A DNA stretch of 64,000 nucleotides from Conchiformibius kuhniae DSM 17694. Its GTDB lineage: Bacteria > Pseudomonadota > Gammaproteobacteria > Burkholderiales > Neisseriaceae. The notes below the pieces were generated by a model, which worked only from the letters and a program-made list of their open reading frames with translations, was not told the origin of the DNA and did no database searches. Shown here one piece after another: positions 7,837 to 17,606 of this stretch. Position 1 is the first letter of the stretch; each line of letters starts with the position of its first letter. The stretch spans positions 10,408-74,407 of the forward strand of contig NZ_AUAP01000012.1 of NCBI RefSeq assembly GCF_000428785.1, written 5' to 3'. The position numbers and the translations under genes are program-made.

Positions 7837-9624
7837 ATGAAAGGAAATTTCCGCTTCGCCGCTTGGTGCTGCTGTGTTGTGTTGTTGGGCGCATGTGCCA
7901 ACAATAAGGGCAGTTTCGATTTGGACGATGTCCGCACCACGCCCCCGCCCGCGCCGCCGAAACCGCCCGCCGCCTACAATGACGAACAAACCACGCCCCG
8001 CGAACGCGAAGCGCAGTTGGCGGCGCTGATGCAGCCCGGTTTGGGCTTTGCCGCCAAAATTCCGCGCAAATCCTCCGGCATCGCGGGCAGTTACAATCAG
8101 GAACAAGCCGACATCCGTCCGCAAGACATCTTGGCACTGGACAATGCGTTCGGCACACTGCCCTTGAAAGATGCATTGGACGCCCACCCTTCCCGCTCCA
8201 AAGAAGTTTTGCTGCATTCGCACGACAATTTCGGCGCACCGCGCCAACGCAACCTGCGCTATGTGCGTTCGGGTTGGGTGGTGGACACGGCGGCGACGTT
8301 TCAAATCATTGAAGCCGACCCCAACATTCCCAATGATGTGAAAAAAGTGTATACGGGGCAACTGGGGCATGTGTATTACCACGGCACGCAGCCGTCCAAA
8401 AGTCTGCCCGCCGCCGCCGTGCGCTACAACGGCACTTGGGATTTCGTGACCAATGCCAAGCGCGGACGCAAACGCGGTACTTTTGGCGGTACTTCCGGCA
8501 TCGGCAGCAACTACGGGGCGACTTCGCTGGACGAATACGAAAATGTAAACACCGACCCCGGCAAAGGCGCGGTGGCGCACAGCAGCGAATTTGAAGTGGA
8601 TTTCGCCGCCAAAACCATGACCGGCAAACTGTTGCGCAACCACCCCGTCATCAGGGACAAAAAACAGGAAATCACCGAACGCTACCGCGTGAATGCCAAA
8701 TTGTCGGGCAACCGTTTTCGCGGCAGCGTTACCGCTTCGGATACGGACGACCCGTATTTCGGCAGCCACGCCAACACGCTGGAAGGCGGTTTTTTCGGCC
8801 CGAATGCCGAAGAACTCGCAGGCAAATTTTTGGCAGACGACCACTCGCTGTTCGGCGTGTTTGCCGCCAAACGCGATGAGGGCGCGGCAACGGAAAGCGC
8901 GTTTGATGCCGAACGCATTGATTTGAACAACTTGGCAAAAACAAGCGGCGACACCTTCGGCAACGCCCACACGCTGGTGCTGGACGGCAAAGCGTTTGCA
9001 CTTGCGCCCGCACAAGACGGCAGCCGTCCGTTTGTCCACAGCCGTACACATGATTTGGGGACTTCAGGCAGCCTGAACGTGCATGTTTGCTGCGGCAATT
9101 TGGATTATCTGGCATTCGGCAGCTACGGCAAAGGCACGGAAGGCGCGTATTTTTTCAACGGCGAGCGCACGCCCCTTGCCGAAGTCGCCCAAAAAAGCGG
9201 CACGGCGCATTATCGCGGCACGTGGTCGGCAAAAATTTTAAGCAAAGACCAGCGCGGCTGGAGCACCGATGCGGGCAACGGTGCAGGCGGCAGCCGTGCC
9301 TTGTTTGATTTTGATTTCAAAGAAAAACGCTTCACCGGCAAGCTGATTGGCGAAGGCAGTGCCGATGCCTTTCCCGCTTTCAAACTGGAAGGCAAAATTA
9401 ACGGCAACGGTTTTAGCGGCACTGCCGAGACTGCCGAAAAAGGCTTTAATCTTGACCCGAAAAGCACGGGCAGTGCCGCCATCGTCCACATTGATGCCGA
9501 TATCAACGGCGCATTTTACGGCCCCGATGCGGCGGAAATCGGCGGCACCATCCACAGCAAACAAAACGGCAAAGACCAAGTGGGCGGCGTATTCGGCGCA
9601 AAACGCCAAACCGTTGCACCGTAA
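7837..9624 (+). CDS. tbpB: TbpB-like surface lipoprotein
   Basis: A 595-residue lipoprotein with lipobox LLGAC (Cys20), then a Pro/Ala-rich anchor. The body has the two-lobe layout of TbpB. Each lobe has a strand-rich barrel ending in the hallmark TGKL ... FYGP/FFGPNAEELAG ... GVFAAKR pattern; the first is near residues 305-345 and the second ends at the C-terminus (AFYGPDAAEIGG, VFGAKR). TbpB binds iron-loaded host transferrin at the surface and hands it to TbpA, the gene that follows. The length fits short TbpB isotypes. LbpB is less likely because the acidic runs typical of LbpB are absent. The ligand remains inferred. A DNA uptake sequence lies in frame at 9063-9077. Confidence 0.88.
   Translation: MKGNFRFAAWCCCVVLLGACANNKGSFDLDDVRTTPPPAPPKPPAAYNDEQTTPREREAQLAALMQPGLGFAAKIPRKSSGIAGSYNQEQADIRPQDILALDNAFGTLPLKDALDAHPSRSKEVLLHSHDNFGAPRQRNLRYVRSGWVVDTAATFQIIEADPNIPNDVKKVYTGQLGHVYYHGTQPSKSLPAAAVRYNGTWDFVTNAKRGRKRGTFGGTSGIGSNYGATSLDEYENVNTDPGKGAVAHSSEFEVDFAAKTMTGKLLRNHPVIRDKKQEITERYRVNAKLSGNRFRGSVTASDTDDPYFGSHANTLEGGFFGPNAEELAGKFLADDHSLFGVFAAKRDEGAATESAFDAERIDLNNLAKTSGDTFGNAHTLVLDGKAFALAPAQDGSRPFVHSRTHDLGTSGSLNVHVCCGNLDYLAFGSYGKGTEGAYFFNGERTPLAEVAQKSGTAHYRGTWSAKILSKDQRGWSTDAGNGAGGSRALFDFDFKEKRFTGKLIGEGSADAFPAFKLEGKINGNGFSGTAETAEKGFNLDPKSTGSAAIVHIDADINGAFYGPDAAEIGGTIHSKQNGKDQVGGVFGAKRQTVAP
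9063..9077. repeat. palindromic double DNA uptake sequence in coding frame
   Basis: TTCAGGCAGCCTGAA inside the tbpB-like gene, encoding SGSLN. Confidence 0.85.
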
Positions 9625-9672
9625 CCCCAAAGGAGCGGAATCATGTTTCCACTCACAGGGCTGCACACACGG

Positions 9673-9766
9673 CACCGCCCTGATTCGGACGGGCTTACGC
9701 CCCGTCCGGATAAAAGCTGATTGTACCGCCGCAAACGGCGGAGCTTCAAAATAAAAAGGAATTTTG
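9673..9766 (+). promoter_or_regulatory. 5' leader cassette, copy A (upstream of tbpA-like)
   Basis: Two hairpins (CGGACGGG/CCCGTCCG at 9686-9708; CCGCCG-CAAA-CGGCGG at 9726-9741), then CTTCAAAATAAAAAGGAATT and TTG directly before the ATG. The same arrangement precedes genes at 17606 (minus), 22849 (minus), 23373 and 52821. It provides the ribosome site AAAGGA. Confidence 0.7.
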
Positions 9767-12586
9767 ATGAAACACCCTTATCCGAAACTCATCTGCCTGA
9801 TGCTGGCAGGCGCATTATCAACCCTGCCCGCGCACGCCGCCGACCCCGATGAAAAAACACAAGGCACCGAACTCAAATCATTAAACGTCAAAGGCAAACG
9901 CAAAGCCACCCGCCGCGACAACGAAGTAACCGGCTTGGGCAAAATCACCAAAAACGCCGACCAACTGCGCAAAGAACAAATTTCCGGCATCCGCGACCTG
10001 ACCCGTTACGACCCCAGCATCTCGGTGGTGGAACAAGGGCGCGGCGCAAGCTCGGGCTATTCCATGCGCGGCGTGGACAGAAACCGCGTTGCCCTGATTG
10101 TGGACGGTTTGCCGCAGGCTCAGTCCTACACCGTGCTGGACTCCAAAGCCAACGGCGGTGCGATTAACGAAATCGAATACGAAAACCTGCGCTCGATTGA
10201 ATTGAGCAAAGGCGCAAGCTCGTCCGAATACGGCAACGGCGCACTGGGCGGCGCGGTGGGCTTTCGCAGCAAAGAAGCGGACGACATCGTTGCCAACGGC
10301 AAAACGTGGGGCGCGGACAGCAAAACCGCCTACACGGGCAAAAACCGCCAATGGATGCAGTCGCTGGGTGTGGGCGTGAAAACCGAACGTTGGGAAGGAC
10401 TGCTGCAATACACGCACCGCAAAGGACGGGAAACCGCCGTCCATCCGGACGCGCTCGTTGCCAAACAAAGCCTTGTGCGCCTGAATGCCTTTGCCGACGA
10501 ATACGACTTGTCGCGCCGTTCCAATCCGGGCGATTTGAAAGACAGTTGGTTTATTCTCACCAACGAATGCCCCAATTACGCGCAGGACAATCACGGCTGC
10601 ACCCCCAAAGCCCGCGCCGACTTGAGCGAAGACGACGACAAACTGCGTCTGCGCACAAACCCGCCGCTTACCGAAGCGGAACAAACCGCCGCCGCCAAAC
10701 AACGGCACATCACCGAAACCGTATCCGCCAAAGACTATACCGGCAGCAAGCGCATCGCCCCCAATCCGATGGACTACCGCAGCAGCTCGTGGCTGCTCAA
10801 AGGCGCATGGCAACTGCTGCCCAAACACCGCATCGGCGTGGCGGGCGAACACACCGCCCAGCGTTACGACATCCGCGACATGACCCTGCCCGCCTATTAC
10901 GAACCGCACGAGAAAAAACGCAATAGCTTGGACAACTTCAAAGAAGGCGGCAAATACATCGGCAACAACCCCGCCGCCGGCATCACCCACAACACCGAAT
11001 ACATCATCACCAACCAATATTGGAGCCGCACCCGCTACTTTGACGAACGCCACCGCAAAAGCCGCTACGGACTGTTCTACGAATACCGCAACCCCGACAA
11101 AAACAGTTGGGCGGATGTCCTGCGCCTGAGCTTTGACCGCCAAAACATCGGCATCGCCAGCACCTACCTGCTCAAACACTGTGCGCCCTACCCCAGTGCC
11201 GACCGCCATTGCCGCGTCAGCACCGACAAAATCTGGTCGGCAACGCGCTCCGAACAAAACGACTACCGCGAACAGCACAACCTGCTGCACATGCAATGGG
11301 ACAAAGAACTGAACACCGGCAGCGTCAAACACCGTTTGCGCCTGAATGCGGGCTACGACCGCTTCCGCTCCGCCCTGCTGCGCGGCAAATACTTTGACGA
11401 GCACGCCCACCCGCGCTTTGAAGATGTTCCGCCCTATCACGATGCCACCCACTACGGCAGCCGCGACAAACCCAATGTGTACACACTGGACAGAGTGGAA
11501 CACGTCCGCACCGAAAACTGCGACACCACCGGCAGGGAAAAAGGACTGCGCGACTGCTCCCCCCGCCTGATTAAAGGCGGCAACGCCTTTATCGCCTTGC
11601 GCGACAACATCTCTTTCGGCAACAAAGCCGACTGGGGCATCGGGCTGCGCTACGACCGCCACCGCTTCCAATCCGATGACCCGTGGACATCGACCGGAAA
11701 ATACCGCAACTTTTCATGGAACAGTGGTTTGACCGTCAAACCCACAGACCGGCTCGCCCTCTCCTACCGCATCTCCAACGGCTACCGCGTACCCGCCTTT
11801 CACGAACTGTTCGGACGGCGGCTGCCTGCGGCCGATGTCCGTTTCCAAAACTATGTCGGCAAATTCAAAGCGGAAAAATCCCTGAACCAAGAAGCGGGCA
11901 TCGGCATTAAAGGCGCGTTCGGACAAGTGGAAGCCAGCTACCACCACAACCGTTATAAAGACCTGATTACCATCGGCAAGCCCTTGGGCATTGACGGCTA
12001 TGACGAATTCGGTTACCACAACCTGCAAAACATCACCTTGGGCGGCATCAACGTGGTCGGACGCTTGGACTGGAACGGCATCAGCGAAAAACTGCCGTAC
12101 GGACTGTACAGCAACCTCGCCTACAGCCGCATCCGCGCCAAAAAATTCGGCACGCGCCCGAATTTCAGTGCCACCACCAGCCCGCTTTTGGACACCCTGC
12201 AACCCGACCGCTATGTGTTTTCACTGGGCTACGACCACCCCGAAGGCAAATGGGGCATTTCCGCCACCACCACCTACTCTGCCGCCAAAAGCAACCGCGA
12301 ATTGGTTACCACGGGCTACCGTCCGAACGGGCTGGAGTTTGAACAAAAAGGCACGTCGCGGCGCAGCAGAAGCTGGTACACCCACGATTTGGCAGGTCAT
12401 TACCGCTTGAAAAACCTGACGTTCCGCGCAGGCGTGTACAATCTTGCCAACCGCAAATACAGCACTTGGGAATCGGTGCGCCAGTCGTCCATCAATGCGG
12501 TGAACCCCGATGGCGGCAAGCGCAATTCGGCAAGCTACGCCGCACCCGGACGCAATTTCTCCGTGTCGCTGGAAGCGAAGTTCTAA
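9767..12586 (+). CDS. tbpA: TonB-dependent receptor, TbpA/LbpA family
   Basis: A 939-residue outer-membrane gated channel that takes iron from host transferrin or lactoferrin, powered by TonB. The signal peptide ends near AHA-A. The plug follows the TbpA pattern closely: RRDNEVTGLGKI, IRDLTRYDPSISVVEQGRG, SSGYSMRG and INEIEYENLRSIELSKGASS. The barrel ends in the family terminus YAAPGRNFSVSLEAKF with a final Phe. The extracellular loops contain paired cysteines. I take the ATG at 9767 rather than the TTG before it. It follows the TbpB-like gene, the usual tbpBA order. Which host protein is bound cannot be decided here. Confidence 0.92.
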   Translation: MKHPYPKLICLMLAGALSTLPAHAADPDEKTQGTELKSLNVKGKRKATRRDNEVTGLGKITKNADQLRKEQISGIRDLTRYDPSISVVEQGRGASSGYSMRGVDRNRVALIVDGLPQAQSYTVLDSKANGGAINEIEYENLRSIELSKGASSSEYGNGALGGAVGFRSKEADDIVANGKTWGADSKTAYTGKNRQWMQSLGVGVKTERWEGLLQYTHRKGRETAVHPDALVAKQSLVRLNAFADEYDLSRRSNPGDLKDSWFILTNECPNYAQDNHGCTPKARADLSEDDDKLRLRTNPPLTEAEQTAAAKQRHITETVSAKDYTGSKRIAPNPMDYRSSSWLLKGAWQLLPKHRIGVAGEHTAQRYDIRDMTLPAYYEPHEKKRNSLDNFKEGGKYIGNNPAAGITHNTEYIITNQYWSRTRYFDERHRKSRYGLFYEYRNPDKNSWADVLRLSFDRQNIGIASTYLLKHCAPYPSADRHCRVSTDKIWSATRSEQNDYREQHNLLHMQWDKELNTGSVKHRLRLNAGYDRFRSALLRGKYFDEHAHPRFEDVPPYHDATHYGSRDKPNVYTLDRVEHVRTENCDTTGREKGLRDCSPRLIKGGNAFIALRDNISFGNKADWGIGLRYDRHRFQSDDPWTSTGKYRNFSWNSGLTVKPTDRLALSYRISNGYRVPAFHELFGRRLPAADVRFQNYVGKFKAEKSLNQEAGIGIKGAFGQVEASYHHNRYKDLITIGKPLGIDGYDEFGYHNLQNITLGGINVVGRLDWNGISEKLPYGLYSNLAYSRIRAKKFGTRPNFSATTSPLLDTLQPDRYVFSLGYDHPEGKWGISATTTYSAAKSNRELVTTGYRPNGLEFEQKGTSRRSRSWYTHDLAGHYRLKNLTFRAGVYNLANRKYSTWESVRQSSINAVNPDGGKRNSASYAAPGRNFSVSLEAKF

Positions 12587-12599
12587 TAATAAAACAACG

Positions 12600-12627
12600 A
12601 GCTGCCTGAAATCAGGCAGCCCGTTTT
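12600..12627. terminator. uptake-sequence inverted-repeat terminator
   Basis: Stem GCTGCCTGA / TCAGGCAGC with an AA loop, followed by CCGTTTT on the plus strand. It separates two convergent genes and probably serves both. Confidence 0.75.
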
Positions 12628-12639
12628 GACGGAATGCGC

Positions 12640-13410
12640 TTACTGCTTTTCCGCACCAAACGTACCGGCAATGCTTTCCCGTCTGCCGTTATCCAGAAAC
12701 CAACCCGCCACTTCTTCTGCGGCAGGGCCGTAAAAACCACCCAACATCCGTTTCGTACCTTCCAAATTATCAAAACGGTTGCCCTGAATTTTGGCATGGA
12801 AAGCAAAAGGCGTAATATCTGCCCCGCCAGCCAGTCTGGAAACGTTTAAAGACAGTTCTTTTTTACCAAAGTCCACCCGCACTTCGGAGTGGGCATTGGT
12901 TTGATAAAAACCCTTACCCGTCAGCTTGTCCATTTGGCTGTATACCGCCAAACCCTGATAGACGGCTTGTCCCGATGCGGGCATGGCACGCTCGGGCGTG
13001 GCAACACCTTGTGCAAACATCATCGACATCAGACCGTTGGCTTCTTTGACTTCGTAGTTGCCGTATTTGGCATATTGCAGATTATTGCCGATAACCCGTT
13101 TGATGTTGCCGCTTTGTTCACGGAAAATACCGTTTGTTACCGCATGTTCGGGCAAGAGCCGATAGGTTTTGCCGTTTACCGTGATTTGGTCGATGCGCCC
13201 CTGCTGCTTGCGGTTGAGCTGTATATTGTTTGCTTGGGCATTGCCGGTAAAGGTTTGCAGGTGGTCGCTGCTTAACTCAACCGTTTTACCAATCAGGTTC
13301 AAATGGCTGCGTCCGCTCGGACGGTGGCTGTCGCCGTCTCCGCCGCCACTGCTGCCGCAAGCCGCCAGCATCAGGGCGCATGCGCCTGCCAAAATCGTTT
13401 GCCTTGTCAT
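12640..13410 (-). CDS. one-barrel TbpB-fold surface lipoprotein
   Basis: A 256-residue lipoprotein (from the ATG at 13410; signal peptide with lipobox LAAC, then a Ser/Gly/Asp linker). The C-terminal half has the TbpB-type barrel signature: KIQGNRF, MLGGFYGPAAEEVAGWFLD and FGAEKQ. It therefore looks like a single-lobe relative of TbpB, as in HpuA-type or other Slam-exported lipoproteins. It is convergent with the TbpA-like gene. It may be an accessory ligand-binding protein for the same or another receptor. The upstream in-frame extension is not coding. Confidence 0.8.
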   Translation of the reverse strand: MTRQTILAGACALMLAACGSSGGGDGDSHRPSGRSHLNLIGKTVELSSDHLQTFTGNAQANNIQLNRKQQGRIDQITVNGKTYRLLPEHAVTNGIFREQSGNIKRVIGNNLQYAKYGNYEVKEANGLMSMMFAQGVATPERAMPASGQAVYQGLAVYSQMDKLTGKGFYQTNAHSEVRVDFGKKELSLNVSRLAGGADITPFAFHAKIQGNRFDNLEGTKRMLGGFYGPAAEEVAGWFLDNGRRESIAGTFGAEKQ

Positions 13411-13530
13411 GGGTGTATTCCTGAAGTGAAAAGATTCGATTATATCGGGAAAAGGGGCGGAACGTTCAGAAAATAACTGCTTTTTATTGAAAAACATCGG
13501 TTTGTCGCACGCAAACCACAAAAGGGGAAA

Positions 13531-13884
13531 ACAGGCTGGGCGGTAAGCCGGGTTCTGTCGTGGACAGCCATTCCTCTAGGCCTGCCGTTGCCGGCAGGCT
13601 CAAGCAAGCTACCCGAACGCTCGGCGGGCCGCGTCAATGCGTTCTGTTTGCTCTTGCTGCGGATGGGGTTTGACCTGCCGCGCATTGTTGCCAAGCGCGC
13701 GGTGCGCTCTTACCGCACCTTTTCACCCTTGCCCGAATCTTCCTTGCGGAAGCCGTCGGCGGTTTGGCTTTCTGCTTCACTTTCCGTTACGTTGCCGTAC
13801 CCGGCCGTTAGCCGGCATCCTGCCCTGTGCAGCCCGGACTTTCCTCCCCGTGTTGCCACGCGGCGGCTGTCTGCCCTGCCTGTG
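13531..13884 (-). ncRNA. rnpB: RNase P RNA (type A)
   Basis: Catalytic RNA that trims the 5' leader of tRNA precursors. On the minus strand it has the universal GAGGAAAGTCCGGGCT near the 5' end and ACAGAACCCGGCTTA near the 3' end. The ends pair as helix P1 (ACAGGC-A-GGGC with GCCC-A-GCCTGT), which sets the limits to within a few bases. The length of about 354 nt fits. Open frames crossing this region are spurious. Confidence 0.95.
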
Positions 13885-13890
13885 CGGGCG

Positions 13891-13919
13891 ATTATATCGC
13901 CGAAACGGGGCAAAAACAA
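13891..13919 (-). promoter_or_regulatory. promoter of rnpB
   Basis: On the minus strand: -35 TTGTTT (13919-13914), exactly 17 bases, -10 TATAAT (13896-13891), with RNA starting about 7 bases on. Confidence 0.8.
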
Positions 13920-13969
13920 ATGCCTTCATGCTACAATATTCCGTTTGACCCGTTTTCGTGCGCCCGCCC

Positions 13970-15706
13970 ATGAACGCCTTAAATTTTTCCTTTTTGATTA
14001 TCGCCCTATTGTTGTTTAGCGGCGTGCTTGCCAGCCGCGTGTCGGCGCGTTTGGGCATGCCGCTTTTGCTGGCGTTTTTGGGCGTGGGCATGCTGGCGGG
14101 CGAAGAAGGCATCGGCGGCATCAAATTTGACGACTTGCCCAGTGCCACGATGGTCAGCCAGCTTGCCCTTGCGGTGATTTTGCTGGACGGCGGTTTGCGT
14201 ACCAAATTTGAAACCTTCCGCATCGCCCTGAAACCGGCTGCGGTGCTGGCAAGCTGGGGCGTGGTGGCGAGCGTGGCATTATTGGGTGCGTTTGCGACTT
14301 TTTTTCTGGGGATTGACTGGAAACTCGGTCTGTTGATGGCGGCGATTGTCGGCTCAACCGATGCGGCGGCGGTGTTTTCCCTGTTGCGAAACAGTGGCGT
14401 GCGCCTGAACGCCCGCATCCGCGCCACGTTGGAACTGGAAAGCGGCGTAAACGACCCGATGGCGATTTTGCTGGTAACCGTACTTATCAACCTGATTCTG
14501 CAACCGCAGCAAACCGGCATCGCCGACACCCTGCTGATGCTGGCGACACAACTGGGTTTGGGGTTGGCATTCGGCTTGGCGGCGGGCAAACTGCTGGCGG
14601 TGCTGCTGGCGCGAATCCGGCTGGCTGAAGGTTTGTATGCCATCATGATTGCATCGGGCGGGCTGATGGTGTTCGCCCTTGCCAACTTGTTTGACGGAAG
14701 CGGCTTTTTGGCGGTGTATCTGGCGGGCGTGATGGTGGGCAACTCGCGCAATTCGGCGGTGGAACACGTTTTAAACGTGATGGACGGCTTGGCGTGGCTG
14801 GCGCAGGCGGGCATGTTTTTGGTGCTGGGCTTGCTGGTTACGCCCTCGCGCCTGTTGGAACAGGGCATTCCCGCGCTGGTGATTGCCGCATTTTTGATTT
14901 TGGTGGCGCGGCCGTTGGCGGTGTATTCGTCCGTCAAATGGTTTCGTTACAGCCGCCGCGAAATCGCCTACATCAGTTGGGTGGGCTTGCGCGGCGCAGT
15001 GCCGGTTACGCTGGCGATTATCCCCCTGATGCGCGGCGTGCCGGGCGCACAAATGCTGTTTGACGTGGCGTTTGCGGTGGTGATTTTGTCGCTGCTGATT
15101 CAAGGCACCACCATTCCCTTTTTCGCCCGCGTGTTCAAAATGGTGCTGCCGCCCAAACCCGAACCTTTGGACAGCCGCGAAATCTGGTTGTCCGACCGCT
15201 TGTCGGTGGAACTGCAATCCTTCCGCGTGGAAACCGATTCCGATGCCGAAAACAGCCACCCCTACGCCATGACCCGCGCCTTTGCCGAAGGACGGCCGTT
15301 TGCGCTGATACGCGGCGGCGAAAACATCAAAGTGGGCTTGGCAACGCGCATGCAGGCGGGCGACATCGCGTGGTATGTGCTGCCCGAACACTTGGGCGAT
15401 GACTTCGCCCGCCAGTTTGCCGACCGCCGCCACCGCCAAGACCAACAACAGTTTTACGGCGAATTTGTCGTCAAACCCGATGTCAAAGTCGGCGAACTGG
15501 CGTTCGCCTACGGGCTGAAAGTGGACGAACACGAAGCGCAAACCACGTTGGCGGACTTGTTCCGCGACCGTTTCGGCGACGTGCCGGTGGCGGGCGACCG
15601 CATGAATATCGGCGGCTTTTGCGTTACCGTAAAAGAATTGGACGAACAAAGCCACATCAAATGGTTCGGTCTGAAAATGCCGAAAAAATCGGGCGCGGTC
15701 GCCTGA
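13970..15706 (+). CDS. nhaP2: cation/proton antiporter, NhaP2 (CvrA) type
   Basis: A 578-residue inner-membrane antiporter of the CPA1 family, expected to exchange K+ or Na+ for H+. The first 390 residues hold about 12 hydrophobic helices. The segment VNDPMAILLV carries the conserved ND pair. A hydrophilic C-terminal region of about 180 residues follows, as in NhaP2-type proteins, with a TrkA_C-like part and a CorC/HlyC-like end. I take the ATG (MNALNFSFLIIALLLF) over a GTG four codons upstream. dadA follows 30 bases later. Confidence 0.88.
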   Translation: MNALNFSFLIIALLLFSGVLASRVSARLGMPLLLAFLGVGMLAGEEGIGGIKFDDLPSATMVSQLALAVILLDGGLRTKFETFRIALKPAAVLASWGVVASVALLGAFATFFLGIDWKLGLLMAAIVGSTDAAAVFSLLRNSGVRLNARIRATLELESGVNDPMAILLVTVLINLILQPQQTGIADTLLMLATQLGLGLAFGLAAGKLLAVLLARIRLAEGLYAIMIASGGLMVFALANLFDGSGFLAVYLAGVMVGNSRNSAVEHVLNVMDGLAWLAQAGMFLVLGLLVTPSRLLEQGIPALVIAAFLILVARPLAVYSSVKWFRYSRREIAYISWVGLRGAVPVTLAIIPLMRGVPGAQMLFDVAFAVVILSLLIQGTTIPFFARVFKMVLPPKPEPLDSREIWLSDRLSVELQSFRVETDSDAENSHPYAMTRAFAEGRPFALIRGGENIKVGLATRMQAGDIAWYVLPEHLGDDFARQFADRRHRQDQQQFYGEFVVKPDVKVGELAFAYGLKVDEHEAQTTLADLFRDRFGDVPVAGDRMNIGGFCVTVKELDEQSHIKWFGLKMPKKSGAVA

Positions 15707-15736
15707 AAAGCCGTCAAACAACCTTAAGGAAATCTG

Positions 15737-16990
15737 ATGAACATCGTGATTCTCGGCGCGGGCATTGCCGGCGTAAGCACTGCCTATTATTTAAGCGGAC
15801 AAGGACACCAAGTTACCGTGCTGGACAGGGCGCAGGGCGTGGCGGAAGAAACCAGCTTTGCCAATGCCGGACAGCTCTCCTTCGGCTACACCACCCCTTG
15901 GGCGGCACCGAACATTCCCTTTAAAGCCCTCAAATGGCTGTTTAAAGAACATTCGCCCCTGATTATCCGTCCGGACGGCTCGCTCTACCAACTGCGCTGG
16001 CTGGCAAAAATGCTCGCCAACTGCACCAACGCCGCCTACGCCCGCAACCAAGCCCGCATGATGCGCCTGTCGGAATACAGCCGCGCCCTGTTTGCCGGAT
16101 TTGAACGCGACACGGGCATGGACTTTGAACAACGCAGCTTGGGCACGCTGCACCTGTTCCGCGATGCCGCCGCCTTTGCCAAACACCAAAACCAAATGGG
16201 CGTGTTGGCACAATTCAACGTGCCGTACACCGTGTTGGACGCGCAAGGCTGCCTGCAACACGAACCCGCCCTTGCCCATTTTGCCGACCGCATCGCCGGC
16301 GCCTTCCACCTGCCCAACGACCGCACCGGCAACTGCCGCCTGTTCGCACAGCAACTTGCCGACATCTGCCGCCAACGCGGGGTAAACTTCCGTTTCGGCG
16401 AAACCGTAACCCGTCTGCACGCACACGGGCGCACCCTGCGCCACGCCGTTACCCAACACGGCGAATACCCCGCCGACGTGTTCGTGTGCGCCTTGGGCAG
16501 CTTCAGCCGCCCCGTGTTGGCGCAACTGGGCTTGGACATTCCCGTTTATCCCGTCAAAGGCTATTCCATCACCGTCCCGCTTGCCGATGAGGCCGCCGCG
16601 CCGCAATCCACCGTATTGGACGAAACCTACAAAGTCGCGCTCACCCGCTTGGGCGGCAAAATGCGCGTGGGCGGCATGGCGGAACTGTCGGGCTACAGCT
16701 TGGCGCGTCCGCCCGTCCACCGCGAAACCTTAACGATGGTGGCGAAAGAACTGTTCCCCGCCGCCGCCGATTTTGCCGAACCGGGCTACTGGACGGGCTT
16801 GCGCCCGATGACCCCCGACAGCACGCCGATTGTCGGCGCGGCGGGTTTTGACAACCTGTTCCTCAACACCGGACACGGCACGCTCGGCTGGACGATGTCG
16901 CTCGGTTGCGCCAAAACCCTTGCCGACCTCATCACACACGGCAAAGCCGAAATCGAAACCGCCGATTTATCACCGGCACGTTACCGTTAG
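15737..16990 (+). CDS. dadA: D-amino acid dehydrogenase
   Basis: FAD enzyme that oxidises D-alanine and other D-amino acids to 2-oxo acids, passing electrons to the respiratory chain. 417 residues. The N-terminal Rossmann motif GAGIAGVSTAYYLSGQGHQV is at residues 7-26, followed by FANAGQLSFGYTTPWAAPNI. The C-terminal FAD segment reads GLRPMTPDSTPIVG and then NTGHGTLGWTMSLG. No dadX racemase is seen nearby. The stop TAG is formed at the edge of a MITE-like element. Confidence 0.95.
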   Translation: MNIVILGAGIAGVSTAYYLSGQGHQVTVLDRAQGVAEETSFANAGQLSFGYTTPWAAPNIPFKALKWLFKEHSPLIIRPDGSLYQLRWLAKMLANCTNAAYARNQARMMRLSEYSRALFAGFERDTGMDFEQRSLGTLHLFRDAAAFAKHQNQMGVLAQFNVPYTVLDAQGCLQHEPALAHFADRIAGAFHLPNDRTGNCRLFAQQLADICRQRGVNFRFGETVTRLHAHGRTLRHAVTQHGEYPADVFVCALGSFSRPVLAQLGLDIPVYPVKGYSITVPLADEAAAPQSTVLDETYKVALTRLGGKMRVGGMAELSGYSLARPPVHRETLTMVAKELFPAAADFAEPGYWTGLRPMTPDSTPIVGAAGFDNLFLNTGHGTLGWTMSLGCAKTLADLITHGKAEIETADLSPARYR

Positions 16991-17186
16991 GGCACATCAT
17001 TAATTAAATTTTTATAATGAAAATCAGTTAGATATAAAGAATTCCGTCATTCCCGCGAATGCGGGAATCCACTACCTGATGTTTGTGAAGCGAAGTTTTA
17101 TCAATGCTTTTTGAAATTTGTTTTGGATTCCCGCCTGCGCGGGAATGACGGTACAGTAGGTTTTTCAGTCAATTGATGACACGCCC
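16990..17186. repeat. MITE-like element with two dRS3 sites
   Basis: Begins TA-GGGCACATCATTA and ends GATGACACGCCC. dRS3 sites are at 17049-17068 and 17127-17146. The TA before it with the first G is the dadA stop codon. Confidence 0.75.
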
Positions 17187-17240
17187 TCAAGGCGCGTCAT
17201 CATTCCACCCACCGCCCGCACAAACGGCAATCAGATTGAT

Positions 17241-17606
17241 TCAGACACGGCGGCAGTGCAGCAGCGCACCGCCGTTTTCATCGCGCAGAGTCAATATTTG
17301 CGCATCGGCGCGCACCACCGTATACACGCCGTGCAACACCGTTTCCGCCGCCACCGCCGCACCGCGCACCGGCGCGACACGTTCGCGGGTGGTCAAACGC
17401 TTGCCCGCCAACTGCCATGTGCCGTAAAAACGGCGGGCGCGGCTTTCGGGCAAAGCGGCGCGGCGCACCAGCGTATTATCGGCGTTGAAACGCAGCGTTT
17501 GCATCAAACCGGCTTGTTCGCATTGCCATGTGCCGACAAGCGGCGGCGCAACGGGGTTCGGCGCGGCACAAGCGGCGCACAACAACAGCACGGGGGCTTT
17601 TTTCAT
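17241..17606 (-). CDS. small putative lipoprotein
   Basis: A 121-residue protein starting MKKAPVLLLCAACAAPN, with a short lipoprotein-like signal; the lipid cysteine is probably Cys13, though the box is imperfect. The rest contains VGTWQC and FYGTWQLAGKRLTT, two similar GTW-strand motifs that suggest a small beta-barrel or lipocalin-like fold. I do not recognise a specific family. Its start is set by leader cassette copy C. It lies downstream of lpdA in the same direction. Confidence 0.7.
   Translation of the reverse strand: MKKAPVLLLCAACAAPNPVAPPLVGTWQCEQAGLMQTLRFNADNTLVRRAALPESRARRFYGTWQLAGKRLTTRERVAPVRGAAVAAETVLHGVYTVVRADAQILTLRDENGGALLHCRRV

Noticed and set aside
8682..9115. Long minus-strand frames opposite the tbpB-like and tbpA-like genes
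   Set aside because: Shadow frames from GC-rich codon bias; the plus-strand proteins have clear family motifs.
13577..14019. Open frames across 13.5-14.0 kb
   Set aside because: They lie over RNase P RNA and its promoter.
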